Assembly (NCBI GenBank): GCA_959347315.1
Contig: OY365810.1
Location: forward strand, 8,076,598 to 8,140,597
Source: Bimastos eiseni
Lineage: Eukaryota; Annelida; Clitellata; Crassiclitellata; Lumbricidae
Reading direction: 5' to 3'
DNA length: 64,000 nt
The translations under genes were made by a program, and so were the position numbers. The notes beneath the pieces were generated by a model. It saw only the letters and a list, made by a program, of their open reading frames with translations. It was not told the DNA's origin and searched no databases. This document shows positions 1 to 12,500 of this stretch, piece after piece (the stretch's first letter is position 1; the number at the start of each line of letters is the position of its first letter).

Positions 1-640
1 TTTCAAAGTTGAACAGTGTACACTGTATACAGTTTTCCCAATTTCTGTATAGTTAGGAACTTTATATTTTTTCAAAATTCTCGTCTAGCACACAGTGTTA
101 TATTCCGACGTTTTTCTATAACTGCAGCTGCAGTGGTTTAATGAACAGTGGTTAATGAACAGTGGTTTAATTGGATTTCTGCTTGTTTCCTGTCGTTTGT
201 GTTTTCTGCAATTGTGTTAGTTTATTGTCGTACAAAATTCAATTATTTTGTTTATTCACTCTGAGAGTCGGTGTTTCTTCTTACACCCGGTTGCCATACT
301 CCTCTTGCCCAAGGACTATGATGCTGTTCAATAGTGGCGTCTGCAAAGAGGGCAAAGAAGACAAGGGGTTATACTCAGTTCAGAAATATGCATATATTAT
401 TTATTGCCTTGGTAGAGAGATTTGGCACCTTCAATAAAAAATTTAATTAGACGACCGACTGATCTAGAAAACCAGTACTACATTCTAGTGCGGACGTCCG
501 CAAAAACGGAGGAGAATATTAGTCGCAGCTCTCACCGAAAGCTTAAAATTCTATGAACTATCAATGTCTTTAACTGTCAGCCAGATTGGTTTCCCACACA
601 TTTCATTATTGCAATTCTTAAAACTTCCAACATCTTTTGC
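1..640. other. No gene recognised
   Basis: AT-rich sequence with only short ORFs lacking recognisable domains. A short duplication (aacagtggttaatg) occurs near 140-170. A palindromic GCGGACGTCCGC lies near 490. Confidence 0.5.
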
Positions 641-779
641 TCAGAAGTGTGCACGCCTCGACGGCGCAATTGCAGTTTACTCATTGCTGACTTGGGACCT
701 CTGCTCGCGGCAGAACTTGCAGAAGCTGTCCTTAGCCAATCTTACCCTGGTCCCTGAAGACATCCAGGCGTATCATCCC

Positions 780-1040
780 TCGCGTATGTCCACTGCGTGG
801 TCAGGGAGGCGACGTTGGCTGTGGATACAATTGTCGTTAAATCGACTGCGGCTAAACCCGACCAAGATGCAGCCTATCTGGCTTGACACCTGCCAGCAGC
901 TCGCTAAGATGGATATCGGGTCCATACCTTTGTACCTGACTTTCTTATCCTCGGTCCGTACCTGGGAGTAACACTGGACCAGCAGCTTACCAGCAGCACA
1001 TCAATCTACTTTGCCAGAGCTCGTTTTACCACTTAGGGTG
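780..1040 (+). mobile_element. CR1/L2-like LINE relic, reverse transcriptase segment
   Basis: The plus-strand translation contains LNRLRLNPTKMQPIW, followed by QQLAKMD and a VRTW-like stretch. This corresponds to the RT segment just after the YADD catalytic site of CR1/L2-type LINEs (usual form S-x-NRLRLNP-x-KT). A stop and frameshift follow near 970, and the homology continues past them in another frame. It is a dead fragment. Confidence 0.6.
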
Positions 1041-1324
1041 GTAGGCCCATATATATGCATCCCTCTCCCAAGGCGCTGCCTCTACGCTGGTCCATTCCTT
1101 CGGGAATAAGGTTCATTTATAATTTCAATTTGAGACTTATAATGTATAGGCCTAGGCCTAGTGCCAATTTCCGAGAACAGTTTTTCTATTGCCGCGTTTT
1201 ATGTTTTTCGATATCTCTTTGTCGGCGTCTTCTGATGAGTATAAAGAAAGCCTTTTTAGACACGTCTGAAATCTTCTAGGCGTTTGTAAACAAGCAAATT
1301 CAGATATCTAATAACAAATAAAAA

Positions 1325-1594
1325 TTATAAATTTGCGCATATCCTTATTCGCCCTGAGAATCTCGAAGTTGTTACGATCGTTTCGGTTATGGTGGTTTTA
1401 ACACAACAAAACATTACATGGCATAACAAGGGTTTAAAGTGGTTCAGAAGACATTTAGTCTGTGTTAAAACTACAGTAATTTGTCCAGGATATATTTCTA
1501 CATCAACGACAAACGGCGCGCTATAGCTATTGTTGGTCAATACTTCAAATTGCGTAAGCGCAAACTTCACAATTTCATGTTCTCTCGCAGACAT
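1325..1594 (-). CDS. Small ORF, weakly cystatin-like
   Basis: An 89-codon minus-strand ORF with an in-frame start. Residues 8-24 carry the spacing FALTQFEVLTNNSY, resembling the N-terminal helix of type-2 cystatins (FA-x3-[FY]N-x2-SN-x-Y). A Gln in PGQITVVL and a TQTKC motif are placed roughly like the QxVxG and later TxC positions. The canonical QxVxG is absent, there is no signal peptide, and the C-terminal half is unlike a cystatin. It may be a fragment or a coincidence; low confidence. Confidence 0.2.
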   Translation of the reverse strand: MSAREHEIVKFALTQFEVLTNNSYSAPFVVDVEIYPGQITVVLTQTKCLLNHFKPLLCHVMFCCVKTTITETIVTTSRFSGRIRICANL

Positions 1595-1689
1595 TTTCCA
1601 CTTTAAGATAGGCTTATTGAAATGATTTCAGAATCATGTGGTTCGCCGTTAACCAGAATCACTGTTTTTAATAGCTTCCGGTTTGAGTC

Positions 1690-2215
1690 CATAGCGCAAG
1701 ATTATAAGATAGTCAACGAGGGAATTATCAAGACCGCTTGTTTGAGACAGAACAAGACTTTCACTTCAAGACAGTTTCTAATAATTCGAGACACTGCCAT
1801 GAGACCGAGGCAATAAGCGCCCGAGACCGAGACTGAGGCACTAAAAAACTGTCTTGAGACGTCTCGAGACCAAGACAGTGTCTTTAGACCATACAACTCA
1901 GGTGTGTGCAACCACAAAGTCGCCTCTAGAGGCCGGGCAAAGAGATCGGCGACCAGAAGAAGCCGAAGTTAAGGTGAACAGATCCCTAAGATAGACAGGG
2001 GCATTGCCCACAACACGGTGCCAGACAATAGAGGAGATCCCATATTGAATGCGCTGATGAACCGGAAGCCAGTGAAGGACATCTCGCATGTACGTAGAGA
2101 TGTGGCCAAATTTAGGAACACAACCAATCAAAGGAGTTGCGGCTTTTTGAACCCCTTCCATAGGTTGCAATCGGACCTGGGGTAGCTCACAGAAGAGAGA
2201 GGAACAGTATTTTTT
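1690..2215 (-). mobile_element. CR1/L2-like LINE 3' end relic
   Basis: The minus-strand reading frame 1898-2170 contains VQKAAT, HISTYMRDVLHWLPVHQRI, APVYLRDL and GRRSLCPASRGD. These are hallmark blocks of the C-terminal region of CR1/L2-type ORF2 (VQNAAARL, LHWLPVRQRI, APxYLxDL, RRSLRS). The frame breaks near 1900 and continues in another frame. A nearly identical copy lies at 46490-47040. Confidence 0.8.
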
Positions 2216-2714
2216 TCCTCAGGGTCTTTGACAGTCACGTTGATAATTTTCAACCATCGTTTGAAAGCATTCGTTTTAATGTCGATCAGATTCAGATAGC
2301 GATACAGCCAGACAAATATCATAATAATCGATAACATCACAAACAAACAGATATTATATCATCGTACATCAATCACTGCTCCTTACGGTCATCCTGCACT
2401 GAACACTCTCCGATTGAGTTCATCCATTTTAGGCAATCGATCGGGTTACATGTGCTCTAAACGCACTATTAAAGTTATATGCCGTGGCCTAAATGAATTG
2501 CATTAGGCCATAAGGAAAGAAAGCACCGACATTCGAAACCTAAAGTTAAGGGAAAACTCCACAAGTTAACGTAGGGGTCTGTGTAAATAGCATATAATAT
2601 TCAATTGAAATAGGACATTATATCAATGGCAAGTACAGATATAGAAACATAAAAAGAAAAGAGAAATATCCTGTTGTTAAGGTAGAATAATACTAACACA
2701 GGCCATTACTTGTA

Positions 2715-3550
2715 TCAACCGGCGATGTCAAACACTAATATGTGTCCACAACTCAATTTGTTATCACAGACAATCAGTCGTGCATTGAGCTCATCGATGA
2801 ATAACCTTCGCGGATGGTTTAATCCGTGCTTCTTGGCGATGAATTCTCTCTCACATTTCAGAGTCTTTGTAAGTAACATGATTCGACAGCCTCCTTCGTC
2901 AGCTATCAGTAACGAACCATCTTTGTAGATTGCCACATTGATCGGAAGGTAAGCTCCAAATTGCAGGTCTTTATCGGAAGGTGTTATCAATACTTTTCCT
3001 TTTCCGTTTATCAAAGCGATTCCGCCTCCTGGTCGTCGATCGTAGACCACAACAAAGCGATCGCTGGACAACTTAACCGCATGCCAAGGATTGGGTACAG
3101 TAAGCATTATAACGCGAACCAGTTGTCCATCTGGAGTTATTTCCAATAGCTTACTTTTATCTAGGACGGCTAAGATGAGATTCGATTCATCGGTAACAGA
3201 CAATCGACCCCAATCGTTGCCTTGCCAGACCTTCTTTAATATACATCCATTTATATCGACTCTCAGGATTTCCATCGGTTGACCATGAGGTTTTCCATCG
3301 ACAATATACAAGCAATTGTTTCTGGAACATGATACGATGTCTCGCGGTTCCTTTAAATTATCAACCGCAAAACTGCGTTGAAACCGAAGGCTAGTCCTAC
3401 TGAAAACTTCTATTTCAGAGTCATATTTTGCTACAGCAAATATTTCATCAGCTAAAACCGCCAATCCATAGAATCCTGTGTTTGACTTTTCTTTTTCACG
3501 TCTTCTGATTGTCAAAAGTAATTTCGGATCTGTTTTGAAGTCGATGATTT
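2715..3550 (-). CDS. Gene A exon 10: NHL-type beta-propeller, terminal exon
   Basis: An 836-nt terminal exon, 277 residues and TGA. About six repeats are visible, each with a strand pattern around GLAVLADEIFAVA, PRDIVSCSRNNCLYIVDG, GRLSVTDESNLILAVLD, HAVKLSSDRFVVVYD, NVAIYKDGSLLIADEG and HPRRLFIDELNARLIVCDN, ending ILVFDIAG. The H-P-x-R-L-x-DE-x-x-RL-x-VCDN block matches NHL repeats of TRIM-NHL-like proteins. Acceptor AACGCAG. The stop falls three codons before that of copy B (CGA in B is TGA here). Confidence 0.85.
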
Positions 3551-6500
3551 CTGCGTTAAAAACAACACACATTACCATCGTTCGCAAATTTTCTGGACAG
3601 TGAAGCAGAAAACGAAATTGAGTAGTGACACAATGTGTCACTCACTTACCACGAGCGTTGCTACTACACTCTTATCACTCCTGCTTCATAGTCCGCCTCA
3701 ACTTTCAAGCTATCTAGTCGGTTGGCCTGTCTCGACCGCATCCAGCGCTCTTTGTTCCATCAATCCTACTTGATCTCTGAAGAACGGTGTCATGGGCTCA
3801 GAGAAGTCGCACCCTCCAATCTGCTAGCATGGATTTGGGTCTAGTTTGTCTGCAACGCTCCAAAGTAACCTGGAGCATTTTCACTAGTGGGTCCGAAGAT
3901 GTGGAACGTCTTCCATCTGGAGCTGTGCCTGCTTCAAAGAATGCTGTCTGACCATTCGCACAATGGAGCACCTCTTGGTAGACCCTTGAAGATGTGCTAT
4001 ATAAATCTCCGAAAGAGTAAATAAATTTACATGTACATAGGCCTATGATTATGTAATGTACTCGAACATTTATATAGCCTCCCTTATAGATATCTAGGTA
4101 CTCAGAGACGCTCTCTGCGCTAGCATATATAATGTTAACTGCCATTATGATTACGTCAAAACAAAAGTTTGCGAACAAACTGCTTGACCTTGTACTTTGT
4201 TTGTGTCTGTTTGTGTGCGAGTGTGCGCGCATATGTATGCATTCGTGTATTTGTGTATGTAAACGTATGTATATGCATGGGTTTATAACTAAAACTGACA
4301 TTATAATCACGAGTAATAATTCAACAAAATTTGAATCTTTCTGTTGATATGTATGCTTCTCTGTTTTAAAGTTTGTGTTTCTACGTGTTAATGTCTGTAA
4401 GCTATCGATTTCAAACAACGTGAAGCTGCTTTCTGTATTGGACTTTACCAATGCGTTTGATGATGTGAACCATGCATAAATGTTATTCACTTTTGTGGAG
4501 TGAACGGAAGACCGTTACAATGTGCTAACTCTTTAGTTGGTTCTCATTATTATGTCCGTTAGAACATCGCTCACATTCCATGTCCCACATGGCTCAATGT
4601 AATCAAGTGGACTGATGAAAAGAATAATGTTTGGCTAGAACCCGGATTGCATCACTTTGTCATTCATTCAGCTTCCATTTAGGCATGTTTCTTTTCATAT
4701 CAATCCAGCTCAAAGTTTTACGCATTCATTTCGTCAATTAATCCAGTTTCTAATTAAAACAATGTCGGACTATAGAATCTTCCTACTATCGAACGTTCGG
4801 ACTATCGAACCTTCGGAACATCGAACCTTCAGACTATCGAACCTTCGAACAATCGAACCTTCGGATTATCGATCGGACACCAGTCAACTTTTGAGAGTGA
4901 TGTGCATTGCCTATGACAAGGATGTAAACTTAGGTTTTCTCCCCAATATATTCTTTCATTTACCCGCAAGTTATCCATTAAGAAAGTGACAAAATCATTC
5001 ATTTGACAATATTGATTTACTCTAAGTTTCTGTGCCTCGTTGACCGAAAAACTTATTGAAAATCTCTTACACTGCATTGCTAGTTGATGCTAGACTACTA
5101 CGACTTAAATCAACAGACAAGAAAACAATAACTGAAACTCACTTTCGTTTTTTGTAAAATCCTTCATGTATATTGTGACACCGGTGGGGACTACTGTTGA
5201 TTCAGACGACACGTTTCCATCGAGAAATTCCTTGAAAAACGTGACAAGTTTATCAGCTAATATGTTGGATGAATACATAGTTTGCAAATATGTTTGTGCA
5301 TTTTTTGACAGGCACCAAAACCAGATCACAATTCCATTGTCCTCCTGATGACAATAAGGGGCGATGATAATTTCATCATCTGTGATTTCTGATGCAAAGC
5401 TTTGACTGCTAGAAAGTGACACTCCCCGTTTTCGCTTGTTTAGTTCGTCGATCAACATGGCTTCCATTTTTTTCAACGCTTCCATCTTTTCTCTGGACGA
5501 TTTAGCGAGAAAACTAAACGATTGTTTGATCAGCTTTGTCGATACCTTTGACTTAACAACAACTAAAAGTACATGAAATACATGAAATGAAAATTAAAAT
5601 CACATTTCTCTGGCTATTATAAGAACAAATGCTGTGCGCTTATATTTGACAAAATAGGAAACATGAAAGATGGAGAGCCAATGTTTGTTCGTTGACCAAA
5701 GGTTGCATATGCATGCAATATTAAAATCACGAGGAATGATTCAAATCACACGACGCATACAAGCATTGAAACATACAAAAAAAACTACAAGACGCATAAA
5801 AAAATATAAAAAATAATTCGAGCAGCCCCGGCATTTATAACATAACCGCAGAGACTGCTAACAGATTGCAATAATCCTTCTGCGGTGGCAGAATATTTCC
5901 CGTGAGATATTAGTTGCATTAGTTTCCATTTGCTTACGGCATGCCTGATGAACTCATACTTTAAATAGGACCGATATCACTTTTGCATTATTAGGACGGC
6001 ATCGTCACCAACAAATGAATATTATTATATTGCTATTTTTTAAAATTTTGAGGTTAATGAAGTACAGTATTACAGGAGCCCATATCTCCATCTCCTGTCC
6101 TCCAATCCCAGCGACAGTACTGCAGCTGACAAAAACAAATTTAATCACATCGTTTCTACTTGTAATTTGTGTATATCGTGGTTCATTTTCTATGCCTCAT
6201 TCCGTGCTACTTTTCGTAGATGTAAGAGATTATAGCGCATCAACTTACTCATCAAAATAAAATAAAGGCAAGAAGTTGGATTAAAAATAATCGTTACCTC
6301 CTCCTTTTACCAAAAGGTCGACAATAAAATTCTGTTCAGTATCACGAAGGCATTCTAGAACCCTTAGGCCTTTGTCCTGGTTGAACTTAATCGCACTCAT
6401 CCAGTGTGTAAGTTCACTATTTCTAAAGAAGCTGCCAGGCTGATTCATTAGCTTCAATCGTTCTTCATCCGTTATGCAATTTTTCTTGTGAAGTGGATCT

Positions 6501-9500
6501 ATTAAACGACCCGAGTGTATGTTCTCCACCAAGAACTCATGGTTGCTTGTAATCACATGATTTTCTGTTCAAAGTATACAAAAAAATACAGAAACGCAAT
6601 AACACGCAGTATACTTACAAATATGGACCCGCTCTGGTCTGAAATGATGTACACACCTATCACATTATGTAATGTGCATGATATATTCTGGTTTAAATGT
6701 CTGACTGAACCACACAAGCGCAGGCGTCCGGGCAGTACGCCGCAGGACAGTTTGCCGAGGACAGTACGCCGCGGAAAATTCTTGAGTTGTTGGAATTTGG
6801 GACGCTAAATTGATAAATCGCCTTAGGAAGCGTCGGCGTAGGCCTTTAAAGTTAGCCAATGCTTTGTTAAGTAAACAGCTAGATATATATATATATGTAT
6901 ACACATATATGTATATATATAAAATGTTCGCAGCCTGTGCTTTTAAGATTCAGCCTTTAAATTCAGCTTTTGAGAAACGCCGGCCTTTTAACTTTAAATC
7001 TAGCAAATGTTTGATTAATTCGTGGCAGGCCAACTGCGGCGAACTGTCCTAGCGGCGAATTGTCCGTGGCGTAGGCCTTCTGTTCGCGGCAAACTGTCCT
7101 GCTGCGCAGCGTATTGCCATAGAACCGCATGGTTCAACCATCCCAAAGAAATTATGGTTAGAAGGAAGAAATACTTTTGGGATATGTTAACAAAGGTCAA
7201 AGCATCAATCTATAGGTGGAGCAATTCAATCTAAGCAATTTTACAACGCCAAAATATATTTAAAAAAAACTGTATGGAGGGAAAGCTCACCTTGAGCAAC
7301 GCATGTGATGTTTGTGTCCTCGGGCTTAGCAATGAGCTGTTCTAACTGAGTTGTTGCAAAGATGTATCTGTCGTCAAGCTCTTTTCTTTGAAGTTTCTCA
7401 ATGTCCAATTGATCTTGCAACTTCAGAATTTGTTCATTTAACAATGATTTTTCTTCCAGTGTTCTATTTTGAGTTTCAATGAGGTCAAGCTTTTCTGCTT
7501 CAGCCAACTCTAAACATTTTTCATTCTCTTTCAGACGCACTAACAGATTATTCTTATATTCCTGTTCCTGATGTAACTCAATTTCTAACTCATTCCTCAT
7601 TCTGTTCTCCCCTTTCAGTGTTTCGCACAATTCATTCAACTTATCTATTTCAGTTCTCAATAAAATCATCTCGTTATTGCTTTTCTTGAAACTTTCTTCA
7701 GACTTACGAAGTTCATATTCGGTTGACGTTAAACTGGCATTCAGTTCGAGCATTTGTTGCTGAAAAAAGTGTTTATCGCATTCTGCTTTCGTCAATTTAT
7801 TTTCCATTTCTATTATTTCAGTTTTTTTCATAAGGTTCTCTTCGTTTAATCGCTTGAACTTCGCTTTTTCATCGTGTATATCAGCCTTCAGTTTGTTTAT
7901 CTTCTCTTCCAGTTGCATCCGATCCTCAGTACTTTGTGATCTTTCGCTGATTAATTCCTGTTGCATGGAACGCAATTGTGTTTGGTAAACCTCGTTTAAC
8001 GATGCAGTAGCGGAGTATTTACTGACGTTTTCTCGCAACTGTTCCAGTTCCGCGTCCGAAACGACTTTTCTTGCGATGGTTTCTTTCCTCATTCGATGAC
8101 ATTCTTTAAAATAAAAGAAATCAGTTATAATCGTTGGTGATAACGAGAATTTGCTCTGTAACTTGATCTGAAATAGGCCTAGGACTAGTATGACCACTTT
8201 ATTTTAAATCATAAGTCGTATCTGCTGTAAATTGAAAACAATTTGGTTGTCTGACTATAATTATGATATTGAGCTTCACTCTGGTATATTCTTCAAAGAT
8301 ATTGGTAAGTTGAGACACCTGATGACGACAACCTGGCCAGAGCTTTGGCCATCTGAGATATATGACCTACATTGAATCCGTTTCATTCTTCATCGGAATA
8401 AATACTTCAAATATACTAAATTTTAGGAGTGTAAGAAAATCGATATTCACCTTCAAGTAAAATACGGAAACTCATTTTCGAACTATCTTCTGCTTTGTCC
8501 AAGCGAGAAAGGTCAACAGATGCAACTTTGGTAACTATTTCTATCTTCAGATGAGGCTCAAGTGTTTGCAACCTTGATTGAAGCGTGTCTCCACCAGTCT
8601 AAAAATATCAGTAAATTGTAGATTACATGTATATTGACGTCAAAGTGTAAGTAACAGCAGTCTCAAGTGTATAACATTTATTGCATTTTGTTTTACGATC
8701 CCATGTCAAGTTACATTTGATGAATTACGCCTCTAAGAATTTATTGAGATAGCTACTACCTATTAGTTCACGTCTTTGCAGTCAATCAGTTGGATATCAC
8801 TTCTATGCAGGTGATGCACAGGGTGTCCTATCAAAAGGGCGCAAAATAAAACGGGTGCAATCAAAAGGGCGCAATCAAAAGAGCGAAAATCATAAGGGCG
8901 AACGATCAAAAGGGCGACAATCGAAAGGCCGTATGTTCAAAAGGGCGACAAACAATGGGCGAACGTTCAAAAGGGCGAAAATCAAATAAATGAACAGAAC
9001 GAGTCAGTGAACGTCTTGTAATCCATGACAAACAATGGATGACGTCTAAAAATCTCCTTCTCAATCCTTCAAAAACGGAATTTGTACTTCTGGGAACCCC
9101 TCAGTAACTCAAGAAACTTGACGGGCTTACATAATCATGTAAGAATGGGTGAATATCTTGTTCAGTTATCAATTCGACAGTGTCTGTTACTGAGTATGTC
9201 AGAGGCATTTGCAAGTTGTCATATATTGTTTGATGCTAGGGCTATGTTCTAGTACTGCTCTGCTCTAAATATCTAACATAGTGTAAGCGCCATTATAATT
9301 ATATATTTATTGTACTGATCTAAAGTGCAATTTTGAACTGCCTCTAAAGGTTAAATATATTCCGCACATAGTCAGGAAGGAGCGGCATTAGGGGGAGTTA
9401 CCTGTAGTCTATATAAGGGTCCGTTGCAGGGATTGCCAGAGAGAGGAAGTGTTGACTTTCTAGTTAAGCTTATGATGGTTGTGTTTCCGAGACTCGTTGT

Positions 9501-12500
9501 CTCTTTTGCGTTCTTTACCAAAACCTCTGGATTTAATTAAGCTTAGCTAAGTCGTCGTACTTTGAGCTCGTGTTGCTGCCGGTTCTGCGTCTTGTCGACA
9601 GACCGAACTGCTTGTCTACCCTGCTTCACACGGTCTACCCTTCCGGCGGAAGAGGACGCATTGTTCGTTTCTAAATGTTCATATGTTTGATTTGGATATT
9701 CTTTTAATAAATTTTTTTTTCAAATTACCCCTTGTTCGTTCTCATCAAAATGCTACAATATGCATATTCGTGATATACATAGAATTAGGCGTTTCATTTA
9801 CTTATATCTGCGCGTGTGACAAAAGCCAATGCCCTGGTCTCTAGTCGCCATGACTACTGTAATTCAATTCTCACTGGCATCCCAAATTCCAATTTCCAGA
9901 AACTCCAGAGTGTTCAGACTGTCCTTGGTCGTCGGGCTTTCTCGGGGGCTGGACCCAGGTTCTGGAACTTCCTCCCTGTGTCTGTTCGATTTGCTCAGTC
10001 TGCTTCTTTGCTTCGATCTCGACTCAAAGCCTTCCTTTTCCAGTTGGCATGCCCTCCGCATATTGTCGTTATGTCTTAACGGAGTGACCTCTTGGAATTG
10101 ACCAGACTATGGTATGGAGTTATTGCGCCATCAATTGGGGCACTCAGAATTAGACACGGGCGCCATGGAAGTGCTGATTAATAATAAAAATAATAATGTT
10201 AATATTATTAATATTAATTTCAATATTAATAATAAATGATGCAAATATGTGATAATGAGGTCATTTCTCGAAAAGTATCAGACTGAATTGACATAATATA
10301 CCTACCCATAATAAAGAGAGTGATGTTGATCGACAATAAAGACGTTTATATGAAAAGGTTAATTGGCCTACCATCCGAAAATGAACTGTTTTCTTTTTTG
10401 TCTGTTTTGCAACAACGCGTATCGACTTGGCATCATGTTCGACTGCGATTGACTGGGTGTCTGGCTTTGGTGGTGGAATTGGTTTCGACAACGAACGTGG
10501 CAAGACAAGTAGGCCTATATGTCCAGTTTTAAGCGACGTTTTCGACGGAGTAACTGGCGTTGAAGAGGATATTAATGTTACGGGTTTCTCTTCATGTTCA
10601 ATAAGCACTATTGTTTGCAGTTCCTTGCATATATCTGTTGTTTCTTGCATTGCAGGTGGCTCTGTTGCGCCGTCAGAAGCTGAATCTGTGAATTCAGTCA
10701 AGTACAAACTAAGATTGTATATGGAACCTTAAAAAACTGTAAGCAATGCATTCGTTCATCATTGTATTTGCTAACTGCTTCTTGAAGCATCAAAAGAAGA
10801 CATTAAAAAAACGAAATAACTTACAAACGCTTTTCCCTTAGTAGAGAACAGGTTTCCTTAAAATATACAACGCGCTCCACTCTCCTTTCATTTTTTTCTA
10901 TTTGCTGGCAGTTCAAGCAAGCATATGACCACACAAGGACATTAATACAGCGACAGTGAACTGGAATTCTACTGCATGGATTCTCTCATATATTTTTCAT
11001 CTGCGAGCCTTTTCCATAACTGCTTCAATTCGTGCAATAGCGAGTGATTGAAGTGAAGTTCGAAAGCCAGAGGTTGAGCAACATGATTCTTGAAATAAAT
11101 ATAGCCTGAATTCTTCGACGTTCAGATAATGGCTAAGTCAAGAATACCAAATCGAGTAATTCCCAATATTGTGAAATCTTGGACATAAGTAAGAGTTGGG
11201 GTCCGGCACGAGAGTCTGTTATTACCCTGTTCGTATAGGCAAAGTTACGACGAACTGTTGAACTTGACGCTGCTGTGCTATAGCACAACAGTTTTATCGC
11301 ACGTGTACATTACTCTAGAGAAAACAATTCATAGTTGTACCTGATAGATTTCTGAGCTTCATTGAAAGATGGTCCTGACCCGATTCTTTTACCGCTTCTA
11401 GAAATTTCTCAAAGTCTTTTAGAGACTTTTTACTGAGAAGTCCAAGCAGCATCTCATTCTTCTGGAAGGAGTTTTTCACGCAGAGTATACGCTCTTTCTC
11501 GCGAACTGTTAACACTTGTTGCTGATAGAGCAGTGATATTAGTCCACTTTCAGCGTCCAAATCCTCTGATAGCCACATGAAATTCCGGCAAATTAAGTTT
11601 TTGTGATCCGCAGTATCGTCTTCATTTGGTTTATCACATGCTTGAATAAATTAATAATTTATTTTTAATTACGCCGAAAATAGATATAAAGACTAAAGGC
11701 AATTAACTAGATTCTAATATATGAATTAGCGTTTTTATTGACGCACAGTTGTGCCCTTCAAAATAAACTATAAGCAATAGAGCAGAGATTTAATAACATT
11801 AATTTTATTTTACAACTAATTGTTCTTCATATAATCATGCATTGCGATAATCATAATAATCACCAGAGATATACATGATCAGTTCGCCGGTGGGTTGCTT
11901 CTTCTGTATATAAATAGGCCCATTAACTCTTGGTAGACTATGTACTGGAGAGTTTTCTGCGAAAGTTAAGTTAACCCTCACTCCTGTTGCAGTGACGGTT
12001 GCAAAGAAGGTGTGCCAAGCGTCTAGATGCATAGTTAAGACGAAATTTTGGGGTTTTAGACCTAGGTAGAGTTGTCAACCAAATCGTTTGTGTTTTTTCT
12101 AAACGTTTGCAGAAGCGGTAAAGTAAAGCCCTACTCGTTTGGTGAAAGCCTTGCGTTGAGTTCATTGAATAGGCTGTATCTTACTATTGTCTATATTTAA
12201 GAGTATACCTATGATTTATTTTACCTTGTTGTTCTCGTCTTTCAACAGAGAAATATATAACAGAATGTGTGTTTCGAGTTCGTTTATGTGTGCATATAAT
12301 AATTCGCAAACACTTCATACATACCGTCTTCACGAGATACAAGCATTTGATAAAGATGTTGTTGGTTCGTGTTTTTAACGAGTGTTAAGAAATATTCGTA
12401 GACATCTCTTGGTTTCCTGGCAATGATGCTCAGCAGTTCCTCATTGGCTCTGATTGGAGTAGATTGCAAATGCTGGATCTGTTCTAACTCCTTCATCGTC

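Larger units (their letters stand above)
3551..5142. other. Gene A intron 9
   Basis: No conserved coding segment. It holds plus-strand LINE debris (3780-4020 and 4430-4490), a GT-rich stretch near 4190-4290, and a half foldback element (4660-4880). The same succession is present in units B and D. The minus-strand ORF 4829-5077 is shared by the copies but lies inside the intron and has no domain. Confidence 0.6.
8599..10371. other. Gene A intron 5
   Basis: Filled by three nested repeats described separately: GGGCG iterons (8826-8990), a plus-strand LINE relic (9030-10160) and a putative solo LTR inside it. An ATTAAT-rich stretch follows at 10180-10240. No host coding sequence is seen. Confidence 0.6.

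Noticed and set aside
3798..4490. 230-codon minus ORF
   Set aside because: Antisense to LINE fragments and a GT-rich tract; disrupted in unit B; no domain.
4829..5077. 82-codon minus ORF conserved at 22422-22685 and 51393-51641
   Set aside because: It lies inside intron 9 of all copies. Exon 9 splices in frame to exon 10 without it, and part of it is translated iteron sequence. Conservation reflects the recent duplication.
8826..8990. Regularly spaced short repeats resembling a CRISPR array
   Set aside because: Iterons are degenerate and contiguous, without spacers, in an intron of a eukaryotic gene.
9864..10061. Minus ORF of 65 codons (also 57292-57522)
   Set aside because: Antisense of the LINE C-terminus.
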